The notes under the pieces were generated by a model. That model had not been told where the DNA came from and ran no database searches. It worked only from the letters and a program-made list of their open reading frames with translations. 64,000 nucleotides of DNA from Litoditis marina (taxonomy: Eukaryota; Nematoda; Chromadorea; Rhabditida; Rhabditidae): the NCBI GenBank assembly GCA_964036275.1, contig OZ038435.1, positions 31,601,521 to 31,665,520 of the forward strand, written 5' to 3'. The translations under genes and the position numbers were made by a program. This document shows, piece by piece, positions 35,081 through 50,000 of the stretch. Numbering within the stretch: position 1 is the stretch's first letter; every line of letters starts with the position of its first letter.

Positions 35081-38000
35081 CTACTGACTCCGAACATGTG
35101 CTCCAGCCGAGCCGGTTCGGCCACCTGCCGGCCGCTTCAGCTCAAGAATCAAAAGTTTCAGACCCTGGCTCCAGGCGGTCATCTCCTAAAAAAGTATTCA
35201 CGTTTTTCAAGTTATCCTTTTCTGATTCTCATGACTTTTGAGTTGAACATTTGGAATATCACAATCTATGTATGGTCTCACATTTGTCGACTGTAAACTT
35301 GATAGTTAGGCTAGACAGAAGACATCTCCCTACCCAGTCAACGCTTTCAATCAATATTTATTTACATTTAACATTTAAGAGATGTGTACAAACCGTTATA
35401 CTCATCTAATTCAATTAGATCTGTTGACGAACGGGAGATTAATCTTAAGATATGCAAGTACCGTAGTGGACTACTCCCTAGGGCATTTTCTGCTCAACTT
35501 CGTCAAATGTCAGTAAATAATTATTACCTCAGGGTATTGGGCTTGTAGTTGGTCAAAGAACAGCGAGGCATCGTCGTATAACTCTCGATCAATTGCTGGA
35601 AAATACGATAGTTGAAACTAGAAACCACGGTTCTATTTGCACACCAATTGAGTTGATTATTCCTCAGTAAACTCTACTATGCAAAATTTGCTCAACATGC
35701 TGAGCTACTCATATGAGAATGATCATAATGATGATTCTAACATAAGATTTCATATAGGATACCACAAACTTACGGAGAAGAAGTATGAAAGCCGGAATTG
35801 GCAAGAGACTATATTCTCAACCATTACAGGCGTTTCGACCAGAAACAAAACTATGTGTGATTATATGTGACATGTAAGTTCATCACGGCGAAGTTTACCG
35901 ATTCCGATTCCATATTTGTATTATTCTTTTAAACTAGTGTAACGTGAAGTAGGCAAGTAGGCACGTGACTAAGCCACTTTATTAACGATTTTATATGATG
36001 AAATACTATAAAATGACCGACTAACCGTCGACAACAAAGTTGAGCTTCTTCAGACATCCTTCCGTTATCCGATTCTGCTGCACCAACTCGTTCAACTGGT
36101 TCAATCGCAACTGCACTCCTTGACATTTGACCTGAATATAAATAGTCAGCATTCTTTCTGGAGTAGGTGGTCTAGTTACAAGTTGGGACAACAATTTTTT
36201 TCGCATTTCCGACCAGTTTTTTTTAAACGGAAAAAGCGAACTACTGACAGCGAAGCCGTAGTGTTCTTGGCATGCTACTTATATGCTCATTGTGAAGGAA
36301 TGGTTTTCGAATACCCGCAAATACACACCTGTGGCAGTCTCATACTGGCTTTCGTGAGAAAAGACACCAACTGGGGTCCACTGAGGGAAACGTCACCAGC
36401 AGCCTTCACCGGTACCCTGAAGAACAACGATAAACGGATATATAACTTGGATTAGGTCTATATCTAACGCTAACCAGATTTTTTTGGTAACCTAACCGGT
36501 GTTTGATGACACTTTTATAGATTTTTTCATACTCCCTTGATCAGCGGATACCTAGTAGCTTCCTATTCATAGAAAAAAAACTTTCTCATAATCGAATCTC
36601 TCGTTTCTGGTATTCATTCACAATTACTAAATTCAACTAATTCATTCGTTTGAATTCACACGTTAAATTAATTAAAAAAAACATTCTAAGCAAACTCTTG
36701 GAATCCCGAAATCGATGTCCAGTTTCACTACGCCCATTAGAAATAGAGATTGGCTTCGGAAATGTTTCGAAAATCATACACTTATAACCAAAGTATCGAA
36801 CTGTTGCATGAAAAACGTTACACTAATCCCATCACACAAGACAATCAATAAGCAATATGTTTTCTGTTATTTATCTTGCTTAAAATTCAGTTTTTCACTT
36901 TGTCTGATTTTTTTGAATTCGCGTAATGAATCATAATCATGAGAAACTGACTGATAGTTGGCGCCGCCTGGAAGTCCGTTCCTCGCGTCATCCACTGCAT
37001 TCGGCGGAGCGAACACCAGACTATTGGGATTACTCTGGAAATTTCAATCAATATTTATATACCTTAACGAACCCTGCTTAAATACACATTATATTTTTAA
37101 ACTCAATTAAAATGAACTTACATCGAGGGACGTAGACATGGTGAGTATGGATCCGCAGGCGGTGAGGGTTCCGTGGGGGATCGGCTGGGTTCGGCCGCCG
37201 CCAGAAGAAGCGGCTGTCCACGCGGCCTGCGTCTGGTTCGACTGGGGGGCTGTCACCATCTAAATAGGGCGAAACAGTGAAAATAGTAAGCTAATACAAG
37301 TTATTTGTTATTAACTATTTCAAATATGGTTTTCACAATGTCAGAATGCACTCTTGGTGAGATCAAATGCATAGAACTAATTCCAATTTGTAGTTAGAAT
37401 AAGTGGTACAGCATAATATCCCATTTATAGCTGTGTCGAGTATAGATGAGAACATTACACTACATACCAAACAAGTCAGTTGAAAAATAAGTGACTAAGA
37501 AGTGGGGTTAATTCGAAGTAAAAATGCCACACTGAAGGCAATATGCGAATGCGGAACAAGTGATCTACTTCAGCTAACATAGACCTTTCTATGCCGGTCA
37601 TGCGTTGCAAATCAGAAGAGCTCATTAACAGAGAATGTTAGTTCAATTCTCGCGGGAGTTGAATCTGTGAAAAACACCTAGGTATAGTCTTGTCAAGTAC
37701 GTTTCCCAGATAGGGGAAAAACTGATAAAATGCTAATAATAAAATTGGTTCCTCTTTCTCACTCACATATTTCGATTCCCAATGGTATGGTGTTCCAATT
37801 AAAAACTACCCAGTTACATGGTTATTGGTTAAACCACAATTCACTTTTTTCCAAAATAATCAAAATACATGCGAAACTCCCCTTATAGACAATGAAAGAG
37901 CTTCCAAAGTTACGTGTCTATGCGTCCAAACTGCAACTGTCCCGAACTTATATGTGCGGAACTAGTTGAAGAAGTCAACCGCGATCCAAAATTATTATAT

Positions 38001-41000
38001 ATGAAAACAAAAACTCAAAACTGACCCGTACCCCATCTCTCGTCGGGGGTTCACTTAAACTCTGCGGCGTCACGGAGAACAGATCAACCGGCTTGCCAGC
38101 CGTCGTGGGAGAACCGCCTGAAATATGGTTAGATTAAGGCAGGGTCCATACTTTTTACGCGCGCGTATTACGCGGGCGTAATACGCCAACAAGCATGTAA
38201 AAACGTCCTGATTTAATACGCGGGGCGTAATACGCGTTGCATTACGCCGAGTTCACCCAACCCGTTAATAAACTTGATTATTCTGATTTAAGTCAGAAAT
38301 GAACAACGTTCGATTTCTTATTGATTTCTATTGCTTCAGCTTATTAAAAATGCTAAAATTACCAAGTTTTTCAAAATTTCAATTTTTTTTCGAAAACACC
38401 GAAAATTGACCTAAACTAGTTGAAATCTTATTAACATTGAATGAACACATTATTTTGAGTATCGGAAAGTAAAATTCACGAAAACAATATAAAATAATGT
38501 ATGTTTTGAGTTAACTCATGAAAAACGTTATAAGCTTCAAACGTAAAACGCGTCTCAAATCAAGTACGCGGCGTACTTGATTTTCGCGTATTACGCCGAA
38601 AAAAGTATGGACGATATTTTTGAAGTACGCTACGCCAAAATTGCGCGTAATACGCCGACGTAAATCGATAATCATGATTTGTACACGAAGTACGCGGGCG
38701 TAATACGCCGACGTAAAAAGTATGGACCCTGCCTAACACCAGCTAGTTGCGATTATTGAAAAAAAAACATTCTGACTTTCAAGGACTTTTTGATTTGGAA
38801 CTAAACATTCATGCATACCCAAATGAAATAAAAACTATACGTAAATCAAAAAGAATGTCTCAAAACTTTGATCTGCTATCTGCTTTGTTCCTGCTAGAAA
38901 CCTAAGAACTTTCCATACTTTTCTCCATAATTTTATATTGGCAACTATTCTCGTCCATGTAAGGCTAAGGATTAGTCCCTTCGATGTATACTTGGCATGC
39001 GCCTTTTTAATGAGTAATTGACGTCAAACTTTTTGTTCATTAGCCATATTCATGCTACATTTTCTAGCGGAAACCAACCATCAAACCGGCATAGTTATTA
39101 ATAAACCGAAATCTAGCATCAAAAATCTGTCACCAGAGGTTAACCAAGTTGGTTGATATATTCAACTACTAACATAACCGATTTTCGCTGTTGGCGCAAA
39201 ACATTGGACCAGTCACTTAAAATCGTCCCTTGTAGTAAAAAAAGGGAATCAAATGTCAAATGTAATATAAAGTATCTGTTGAAAACAATTTCCCTTCTTT
39301 CTTCTCAGTCGTGAGAACTGTTGCCATGTGACTATTATGCGATTGAATGAAGTCGGTACATATTAACGTAACTCGTGAAACAAGATACAACTTATATAGA
39401 GAATGAAACAATGGAAATGAATCAACCGATTTCTAGTATCGAGCCTACATGAGCGAATCTACATTGTAGTTTGATCTCGATACACGCCATAACTTACGCA
39501 TTTCGACCAAACTACAAACACCGCCAGATAGAGCAAACTACACGGTAGAGGCTGGGAAAAGCGAACTCTATAACCATACACCTTACACCAGTAAGGTCCG
39601 ACTACTCAGCAAAAAGTACTCTAATTTTAGATTGTAAAACGTATAAATTACTTCAAAAATAGAGAAATCATTTCGTTCTCGGTGAAGCATACCCAAATGC
39701 TCAGCGTTTTGAGAAAAACCCCCCTGTTTTTGGTCCGAAGATTTGGGCAAAACCCCCCTCAAAAATTGTCCGATATATCGATTTTCTAAATTAAGGGCAA
39801 AACCCCCTTATAATGGCTGAGGGGGGGGGGGGGGGCAAAACCCCCCTGTTTGAAAAAGTCACAACTCTGAGGCATTTAGGGTATGCGGTGAAGTAGCCCG
39901 CTTTTTCCGCTGTTCGTACAACTTTACTGAGTTTCCACCTATAACCAACCGTTGACGGTGAACGCATCGTAGATCGGTCGATGCATTTCGGTATGGGAGG
40001 AGGGCATAGCGGGTGCGGCACCGGCCACAGGATAATGAGAGGAAATCTGAAAAACACAAAAAATCGATAAACATGAACATACCAGAGAATCATGCAATTA
40101 AGAGAATTACTACAACTTTGTTTATCGAAGATGTGATGTATGATGTAGCTAATTGCCCGTGATAGAATTTATCGCCAGTGGCCGGAGTTATCAAGCATAA
40201 TTATCGAAATAAGCTATTTCAGCAAACTTTAATCTCATTATTTCTGTTTCTGACAGACGAAAACATTTCATTCGTCTTGCAAATATGTTATGAATAAGAA
40301 TGTTTCGCCTAACTTGACCAAAAACAAGAAAATAACGCGACGAAATGACATATTCGAAGCTCCAAACTTACCCGGCTGATTGAGCTTAGTGCGAATAGGA
40401 CCACCAAAAGAGCAGCAAACGTACAAGTTCAATGTTTCAAGATCAGAGCTGTTTGTGTGACAAAATGAAAAAGAAAAGTAGATCACTGGTACTGCTATAG
40501 TACAAATAAATGTACTTTTCACATTTGTGGTGCGTGGCGTGTGCTGACCGAACAACTACAATTAGCTGGAATTGCACTTGAGGGACTCTGGACTTCATTA
40601 TGGACGGATAGTCTGTCATTAAATGGACATCATACCTCGTGATGGGGAGATATAATTGATATCGATGATTAGCTAATGAGAACCAACGTCATGTACGGGA
40701 TCATAAAGACAAGCTGTTACTCACATTCATGGTTTGTCAACCTTGGATAAATTGCCAAAAATGACTACATACTGCTCTGACACAAGCGGTGGAACATTTT
40801 TTGATGCAAAAGTATTAAACTTCGCGATTCTGATCGAATAAAAGAGTCAGGAATAGAAATCAATCCTTCGATCCCGGTGGGATCTGGGATGTCAATGCTT
40901 AAAACTTTAGAAATAACTTAATGTACAACACGTTACTCAGATAGTATTCACTGTTTGAATTTCCATTGGAAAATGCTAGCTGATGATTAAAAAAGGACAC

Positions 41001-44000
41001 AATAAACTTCAAACTACACGATCACCCGTTTAATTTGAGGACAAATTCAAAAAATAACTCTAGACACGAAAATCTAATAGGCAGGTTCCATTTTCTCCAA
41101 TTAACCCTTCGTGACGAGCTATATTTAGAGATCACCCTCGACAACTTTTCCTTCAATCAAACTTGATAAATTTAGGCCAGAAAACTCATAATTGCGTGAA
41201 GAAACAAATTATGGCCGATTGAGCGAGCCCTGAGATTGATCCGGATGGCAAACTTTCTTTTTTGCGCCTAATACTTTAATGGAAACTGAGACTAGAATTC
41301 TTAGAAAACAGTCTGTGTCTTAAATGGAACAAAAGAGATGCATTAGACTAAATGTCACTCGATTCGTAGTTGATGGCGTACGTGCTAATGTCAGATGGAG
41401 ATATGGGAATACTTATAAAAAAGTTAGGTATTTATATTGCATGTATCAGGTCGTACTACACTGCAATAAAAGTTTCAACTTCCAAGTACATGGAAGACCA
41501 TACTTTGCCACACTTGACAGACTCTACCTTTCTACTATGCTTGGAAGGGTTTACACTGTTTCGCTACAAAATTATGGCAATTGAGAAAATTCAAAACTCT
41601 ACTGAAATCTGGTCCCTTGGTGAACTGTGAAGACTAGTCAGAACTAAATTTTTTCACTCTTCAAGGTGGTTTGGTGCAATTTTTTGTAGGGTGCAGCTTG
41701 AAAACATATCCTATCAGACAATAAAAATAGAAGTTACCTAATATTTAGAATTTAAAAATATTAGAGGAGTATGTTGGGTAGGCGTGTGATTCTAATCAAC
41801 GAATAGTATAGTCTACATTTAATCAGAGCCGATTCAAAGCGTGGAGGAAAACAACTTAATCACATGCTCGTAAAATGTCACGTAAAAGTGAAATCAGCTA
41901 GTGTTCCAATATTTACGTTCGTTAGATTTATTTGAACTATTTTCATATACTTTCAGATGAAAAGTGAAGATAAAACCAGGTGTAAAAGTGAAACAACTTA
42001 TAAAACATTTGCAAACCCAGTCGCTACACTTATTCCTACGTTAATGTCCCAGTTTTCAAAAATACTATGCCAAATTAAATTGAACACTTTTGAAATATTA
42101 AACAAACCAAGGACCAAACTGAAATACTTCCAGATCAAATAAAATATCAGCGAGGCCAATACTCTGTCTGCAAAAAAGTTAATATAACTAGATGAATAGA
42201 TCTATCCAGACTTAAGTGCACAAGTACACGAACTCAACTGCAGAATAATTAGAAATTCTGATCGGGCCGCAAAAAAACCTTATTGAACACTAAATCGACC
42301 AAATAGGGCGAGAGTCAAAAGAAAAATTTTGTAATTTTGAAAAGCAAAAAACTTTCGTTAGGTGATTGATTGACTTTGGAAAATGGGTGGGAGGTGACAC
42401 TTTTCAGATTTTTCTGTATAATTCAAATTCGAACAATATAAATGACCGACTATCATTTCGACCTATCGAATAGATTGTAATTTTTACTTTGTTGTTTTTG
42501 AGGCTCTGAAGACGTTGATCCCATCAAAGCGTCGCCACAATATTACATCTACAAACTACATTCGATCCAACACAGTGAAAAGATGGTTAATCATTTCGCT
42601 GCAATTTGTGAAAAAAATGAAGGAGAAGGATTAAACTGATTCATTCCAATTTGGCAGGAATTGAATATTTTCTAGACAGTGACGAGCAGCACATAGCATT
42701 GTAAGTTTTCAAAGAATGAATTACCAGAATGTACCCTGAAAAATGTACTAAATTGACGTCAAGAACTCAATTGTAATTAGCCAGGTAATACTCAGACAAT
42801 CAGACTTACATCCTTATTAATGTTCTAAAACGTTCATAAAAACCCTTGATATTGGACTATTGGACATTAAAATTAAAAGTAGTCTAAAGTTAGCCAAAAG
42901 TTTCCAGGGAGTAACGCGTACTATGAACTTTGATCCCTGAATATCTGTCTCGTTTAAACCAAATCTAACTTTGTGATGTAAAGAATGTTCACACCTTAGA
43001 ATTCTTAGAAACATATGATCTATGTCAAGAACAGAGAACACCATTCACTTCACACTCCTAAAAAAACCCCACCCACACTTTGAGTCGAGAGATACACTAA
43101 CACAAACTTAATATTAATCAGTTGTTATGTTAGTATCGAGAACTGACAGTAGAGCGAAAATGAAGCCCTAATTGTTACTTTGCTATACACTACTAACACC
43201 CAGATTGTCATACGTGAGAACTAGTTAGCAACGCGAGTAAACAGGAAGCACGCGGTAATTCGATTTTGATGTTGAAGTAGTGCATAATTATCAAAGCCCT
43301 ACTAATAACTGAATGTTATCAAACACATTACGTATAAGTTTCACATCACACAGTCAGAAAGGTTAATGTAGTACGAAAATCATAAACGTGTGGCTGCTAC
43401 TATATGCACTGCATACCACATACGGCACACTACGTACGGAGTTAAGCCCCGTTTTGAGCAAGTTAAGGACCTCTGAGTTCATCAGGTAACACTGACACTG
43501 GGTAAAACCACCAGGTTTCACAACAAACCCACGTAAACAACGCGTTGACCGGTTATGAGCGGGAAAAGCCGAAATTGAACCATAACTTCTCATATTCCTA
43601 TTCCTAATTAGATCTAAATTTGAAATAGTGCATAGTGCTTGACGTTTGTGACAACCATCAATTAGAGATTTAATGATGAAGTAGTTAACCAACTGGAACA
43701 GATCAATTCTCTATTAATAGCTCAGTTTCCTCAACTGTTTTGCAACTCTGACTAATGCGTATAAATAGATAACTAAATTGTAGAGAACTCAGCTTGTAAC
43801 AAGAGCTACAATCTCCCAAAACCACAGAGTGGTTGTTTTTATGGCTGAGAAAGGTTTCTCTTGAATACACATGATAATACTAAGCATTAGTCTGAGCTGA
43901 AGCTGAGTCATGGCCTATAAAACCTAATATCACCTGCTCACTACGATTAAGAATTGTCGGAAAACAACAAAATTTCCGAATTTATCTTAATCTGGTCTGG

Positions 44001-47000
44001 AACCGTGAATTTACTTTACTATATTTTTGGTCACTTATATGAAAATGAATCAACCCAAACTAGAACTGCACATGCTCACACGTGAAGTGAAAGTGACTAA
44101 AACTTGAAAATATAAATGTTATAGTAAAACTACCAAACTATTTCTGGAATTATTTCTGGAACCCCGCTACTATATTACTATTTTATAAAATTTGAACACA
44201 CCCCAAAAATAAAATAGAGTGAGTAAAAGTTTATTTTTCAATACGTGCCACCACAATGATCCAGAAAAGTGAAGGTTCCTAATTCAAGCAGAATCTATTT
44301 TCATATATCTCAGTATTCTCAGTTAATACATTTACATCGAAAATGACTGAATTCAAAATCATAAGTTCGGAAACACAATCACAGTTCAAGCTAAGAAGTA
44401 AGAAGTATAAAAGTGCGATGTGCGAAGTTGACGTTTATACATCGTGAATATTGTATATTGGATATGACTTAAACCGATTTAAGATAAGAGAAGAAACACA
44501 CTTAATTTACCTAGGAACAACACATTTCAGTCTAAATGGAAACCACCACCAAACCCCAAAAGGCCAAAAAGAATATTTGCAAGTATAAATACTATAAACT
44601 ATACACAAGTTTTGTCGGTGATACATGGATAATGGATTAGTAGAAGCAGAATCACAGAAAAGTAACTTTGTCTTTGGAAATTGCAATTGAGTGAAAAGGT
44701 GAAAACAGAAATTATCGGCAATCCAAACCAATTACCTATGCGCCTGATGGGAGGAGCCAGCAAAAGGAAAAGGCGTCCAATTTAATCAGACAATCTCGGA
44801 TTTCATCGCGGACGAACGATAGATGTGAAACAATTACACCCTCAGGGACATAATGGAAGTGTCTAATGCGAAATATCAAGAGATGGAAATATCCAATTTG
44901 TATTTGAGTAAGTCTAACGTGAAAAATTTGCCTACAAAATATCAGCGGTCCCTTTTCCCAGTGAGCTAACTAAAATTAAAGGTACTTTTGGTCATTTGGT
45001 GAAAAAAAGCAGAAAAGGGATAGAAAGACGACAGATTGGTAAAAAGGTGCATGCAATAGGAACAACGTGTTAGAGTCCGACGGCCGAACCAACCTGAGCC
45101 TGAACAGGTGCCACTCCGCTGTGACCAGCAGCTCCCGGGTGGGTGGAGACAGGCTGCTGGTGATAACTGGGATTTTGCTGTTGTTGATGATGTTGGACGG
45201 GCGGCGCCGAGGTCGGGTGCGCGTGTGAATAGTGTTGGCCGGAATACTGAAACACTTTGGAATATGATGCTGCTGTGTACATACCCATGCTCCGAATATT
45301 CTACAAAAGGTGAGTCAGTTTTTAGAATTAATGACTTTGCATAAAAAATACAAAATTTTTTTGGTTTGAGGAGAAAAAGTAGCCGTCTTTCGATTTTCTT
45401 GACTATTCGATTCGGACAAGTTTAATGTATAAGTAAAATAAAAAAAAACCCACAATGCCTAATGTTCAATATTGAGATCGAAAGTTAATGGTAGTTAAAA
45501 ATTTCCGATTTGCTTAATGCTTTGCTAAAAATTGTGTCGCACCAATTCGCAGACTGAGAATGCAAAAAATACCCCGTTTGAAAATGAAAATAAAAAAGCG
45601 ACAATTACCACTAAACTCAAAAGTTACCAACTGCCACAGATACAGATACGAGTTCTGCACGAAGCCTGGGTATGTTTCTCTTTGTCCTGTACATTTTTTT
45701 GTTCGAATCTATACATACGATACTCATCAGCCAATTCAACTGTCTGCCGAGATAATCTATAATAAGAATAATTATTATTATTGTTAAAATTACCTGCGTG
45801 GCGGCCACACTTGGCGTAGTGGAGGTAGCCAGAGCTGGAGCAGTGGCGGCCGAGTAGGGCGGAGAGAAGGCAGAGTTCGGATGAGCCGGCAACACCGGGT
45901 GCGGAACCTGGATTATACAAAATTAATACCAATAATAATATTTACTACATAAAAGTGAAACAACGCCTTTTTAGTTTGGAAAAGCATCAAATACGCAGCC
46001 TTCTCAATTGATTGTTTTAAACACGGCCAGAAATGTCAGATTACACGGACCACGAGTATCTACCTTCCCCAACCATGAAAAACTTTTCGTTCATAGGTAG
46101 AAGAAAATACTACCTTTTACGAATATTCTCCGAAAAAGTAAGCTTTTCGTGAAATGTGAAAAATTTCATTTTATTCGAAAAAAAAAAACACGTAAATTGT
46201 CACAGATCATTGAGAAACACATTTTTCGACGTTCAAGATTGTCAGAGTACGACTTTAGGCAAGCTGAGAACAGCTGTTAGTGATAATGACGAATACATCA
46301 CGAACACGACCTAATTCTACATAAACATAATTGATGAAAGCAGGCGGAGTAACGGTTTCTGAAGAATATTGCTCAGAACTCAATTGTCAATTAGTGCCAT
46401 CGATTAAATACATTATACAGAACACAAGACACATGACAAAACCGTCGAATTTGATGCACATATTGAAAATTTCAATAATATGCGTGTTGTCTGTTTCCGA
46501 AAATGTATGCGTCATACAAACACCAGTAAAGTCCGACAAAAAGTAGTCCGTTTAAGATGTGAACAAGTGGAAATTTTTGACTTTCCCATCAAAAGTATAC
46601 CAATTTTCTTATTTTCGTCAAAAATGTAGTCCGTTTTTCACATTTTTCGGAATATTTGGACAACTTTACTAGTGTATGGCGTCATACTAAAATTCTCGTC
46701 ACACCACATTGAGGGAGGACGTACTACTTTTCATAGTAGAAACCGTTCTTCAGTGGAACATTCACGCATGTCAGATTAACGAATTTGCTGGTGATTTTCC
46801 CATTTCCCTTATACATGACAAGACATGCAACATGCAAGAGAGCAAGAGCCTGTCTGCTAAAATGTGAATATAATACCCGAAGCTCTCACTCTCAATGAAA
46901 AGGACATAGAGAAGCCATCTTTCCCCATTACATATTACAATCAGCCATTCCGTGACAATAACAATAGACAGGTACAGGTGTTTGCGGAGCCATACTTAAT

Positions 47001-50000
47001 CGATACGATGTCGCGGGTTCGTGAGAACGAACCTCTAATAATCATCCAACATCTAACCAAAGGCATAAGACATTACAAACGGTTCAACGAATTGAATTGG
47101 GAATAGTTATATAACTAAATCTGCATAGGTTTCGCGAAAAATAAGTCTGTTTTTCAGCTATTCAGTGATTAAGACCTATGACAAAGATCTGACTGAGCAG
47201 CAACTTAGCAACATAACTTCGATTGAAATTTTGAGACACTGTGAAGGCGAAGGTTCACAAGTATCAGGTATCCAGTAGCTTCCCCATTACAAATTACATT
47301 GGGGTTCATGATCATGGAAAATGTTCAGTTCAGTATTTAATTTGATTCAGAATTCCTCACATGAGCGATGAGCCACTCCTATTTCAAATTTCCACTTAAT
47401 TTTTCGGCATTTAGCTTTTAGTTTATAATATATTGTAAATCTAAAACGACATTCCAATGGCTGACATGTGCTTACAATAATGGCGGGCTTGACTTCCGGC
47501 AGTACTTCACGTGAACGTGAACCTGGTTACAGATTTTCAAGCTCGATCCCCATCCAGATATTCAATCGGGATGGCTATCTTTTGCATACCATCAAATGTT
47601 CTATGATCAAACCCAATTTATCAAAAGACATAAAATTGGTGGATTGGTGCGTGTAAAGCCTAGACTAACCTTATTTGAATTCGTGCGGAAGGGTGTATAA
47701 TTGTCGGAAATTCACACGCCCACACCATTCAGCACATGTTCGCTATATAAATTAATCAACGTCAACGGCTAGGAAGGCAACCCCAATCAATGGGAAATAA
47801 AAGCAAAACGGTAATCAAGTACTCGGAGACTAACAGAATTCTCAATCTCAGAAGAGGAAGTGCCTAGTTTCTAAAGCACATTAATCATAGATGGATCAGA
47901 GATCACTCAGAAAACTAGCAGGAAGCATGAAGAGTTGAAGAGCAGCCTTTCTTTTCTGACTACTTAGCCAAGTTTGGCAGTTTTTTACACGTTATTCAGG
48001 CATAGTCCATGAAACAGCTTTTTTCATTTCCCGTTTCCCCTAGTATTTCTAAGATTAGTTTGATTTAAGCCAGTTAAGGGAGTTTAGGGAGAGAACCTGT
48101 AAACAACTCCGCGTTCCGCCAGATCATCAACTATTTTTTTAAGAAGGAACACATTTTAATCAACCCTGTTTTGGGATAGTATGACCTTGTCATGTACATA
48201 TTAACACGGAACCACGTTCATTTTGAACTGAGCTGAAACTAACCGCCTGTTGTTGTGCCATGGAGAATGGAGCTGTCCCTTGTGGAAGGTGACCGGCAGA
48301 CTGCGAATGAAGGGGTACCGGACCGGCATTCATGGGCTGCTGCTAAAAAATCCAAGAATAGTAAACCAAGATTTCATATTTTTACGTTTGTTCAAGTAAG
48401 CAATGAGTTTTGTTTGGTTGAGAGGTGACCAAAAAACCCAAGGTAGGCAAGTTTTACTTAGGTCGACTTCTTTGTGCGAATTTAACTTATTGAAATAGGA
48501 TGTCTTTTTTTTTTTACTTTTTTCCATTAACAAATTAAAAAAATCATGGTATAAATCCCAGTACATACTTATATCCAAACCAAACTTTATCGCTGAATGC
48601 GTTGCATCTATAAACAGTTCGAGATTGAAATCATGCATACTTACCCCGTACGAAGCTGCTGTTGGCATCGGGGAGGCATTGTGACCCGGCATTCCGAAGT
48701 TAGTATGTGGATGAGTTGGGGTAGAGACCAGACCACCCTTTAATTATTATTACGAATCAGTTTTTCAGTGTGTCCAGGAACAATACAGCAATCATTAGCA
48801 TGATGGTCCCTTTCCCCCGCCATGAGATTTTTTACAAGAAGGTTTTGTCGAACAGTTAAACCTTACTTACAACGGTGTACTTGGTCGAAAGCGGAAGTGG
48901 ATAACCCAGTTTTTAAGTGCCGATGATTCAAATTTGCAAATTTTGTAATTTGTGACCTTATTTAAAAAAAAAACCTTTTTGGGGAATTTTTTTCTCTATT
49001 AAATTGCTCACCATCGGTTGACCTCCAGGCATAGGTTGTTGTTGGTATCCCTGTTGATGGTGTTGTTGGGGAGTGGCTGGATATCCGTTTCCAATTGGTT
49101 GCTGGAACACCGGCGACTGACCATGCGCGTATCCCGCCGCTTGTGGGGTGGCCGCGTTCGACGAGAATCCACTAGTTCCACCTCCCTGAATTGTATGTTA
49201 TTGAAAATATGAGTAGCCCTCATCTGTAAGGTTCGACTATTCGACAGAACATAGTCAGTTTTTTTGGTTTTTATATTTAATTTAAACCCGTGGAAATTAC
49301 TGAAAAATAGGCAAGTTGCCTCGTTATTGGAGAATAAGTAGCCCCTTTTTATTTTGGCTGTTAGGACAACTTCACTAGAGTATGAGTTCATTGTAGATCA
49401 AAACGAACTGCAATTGAGCACTGATATCATACACTCGATCTGGTATATTCTGCTAAATCAGAAAACTAGTTCCAATTTCGCAAACTGAAAAAAGTTCAGT
49501 TTTTTTTTTGGAAAATGGGAACCGTGGCGTATGACGTATCTACTTACAACTTAAACATGCAAACTCCGTAATTTATAATTTAACTGATACCTGTTTGGAC
49601 CTTTGGAGAGCAACCTTGTGACCTTGTGAAATGATGTTATTTTTACATTGCGTGATTTTCTAGCTGATAACTTGCTTATAGTGGGAAAATAGAAAATATT
49701 CCAATCAAACTAAAAAAACCATGCACTTATTGAAATTGAAAAATATACCTGAATCGACGGATCAACGGGTCGTCTTCTCATTTGCGCTAACCGATTTTCC
49801 GAGCCCACCCTCGGTACACCCATTTGGGGAGGATCATTCCAGCCTGAAGAATAGAATAATAATTAGTATTAATGAAAAATATAACTCATGTCATTTACAA
49901 TATACCAATAGACGTTCAAGTGACCGTCCATCTCAGTAGAATATTCTCACATGTGAAATTCTACCGTTTTCTTTATCGAAGTATCTTCATTTCTTGGGAA

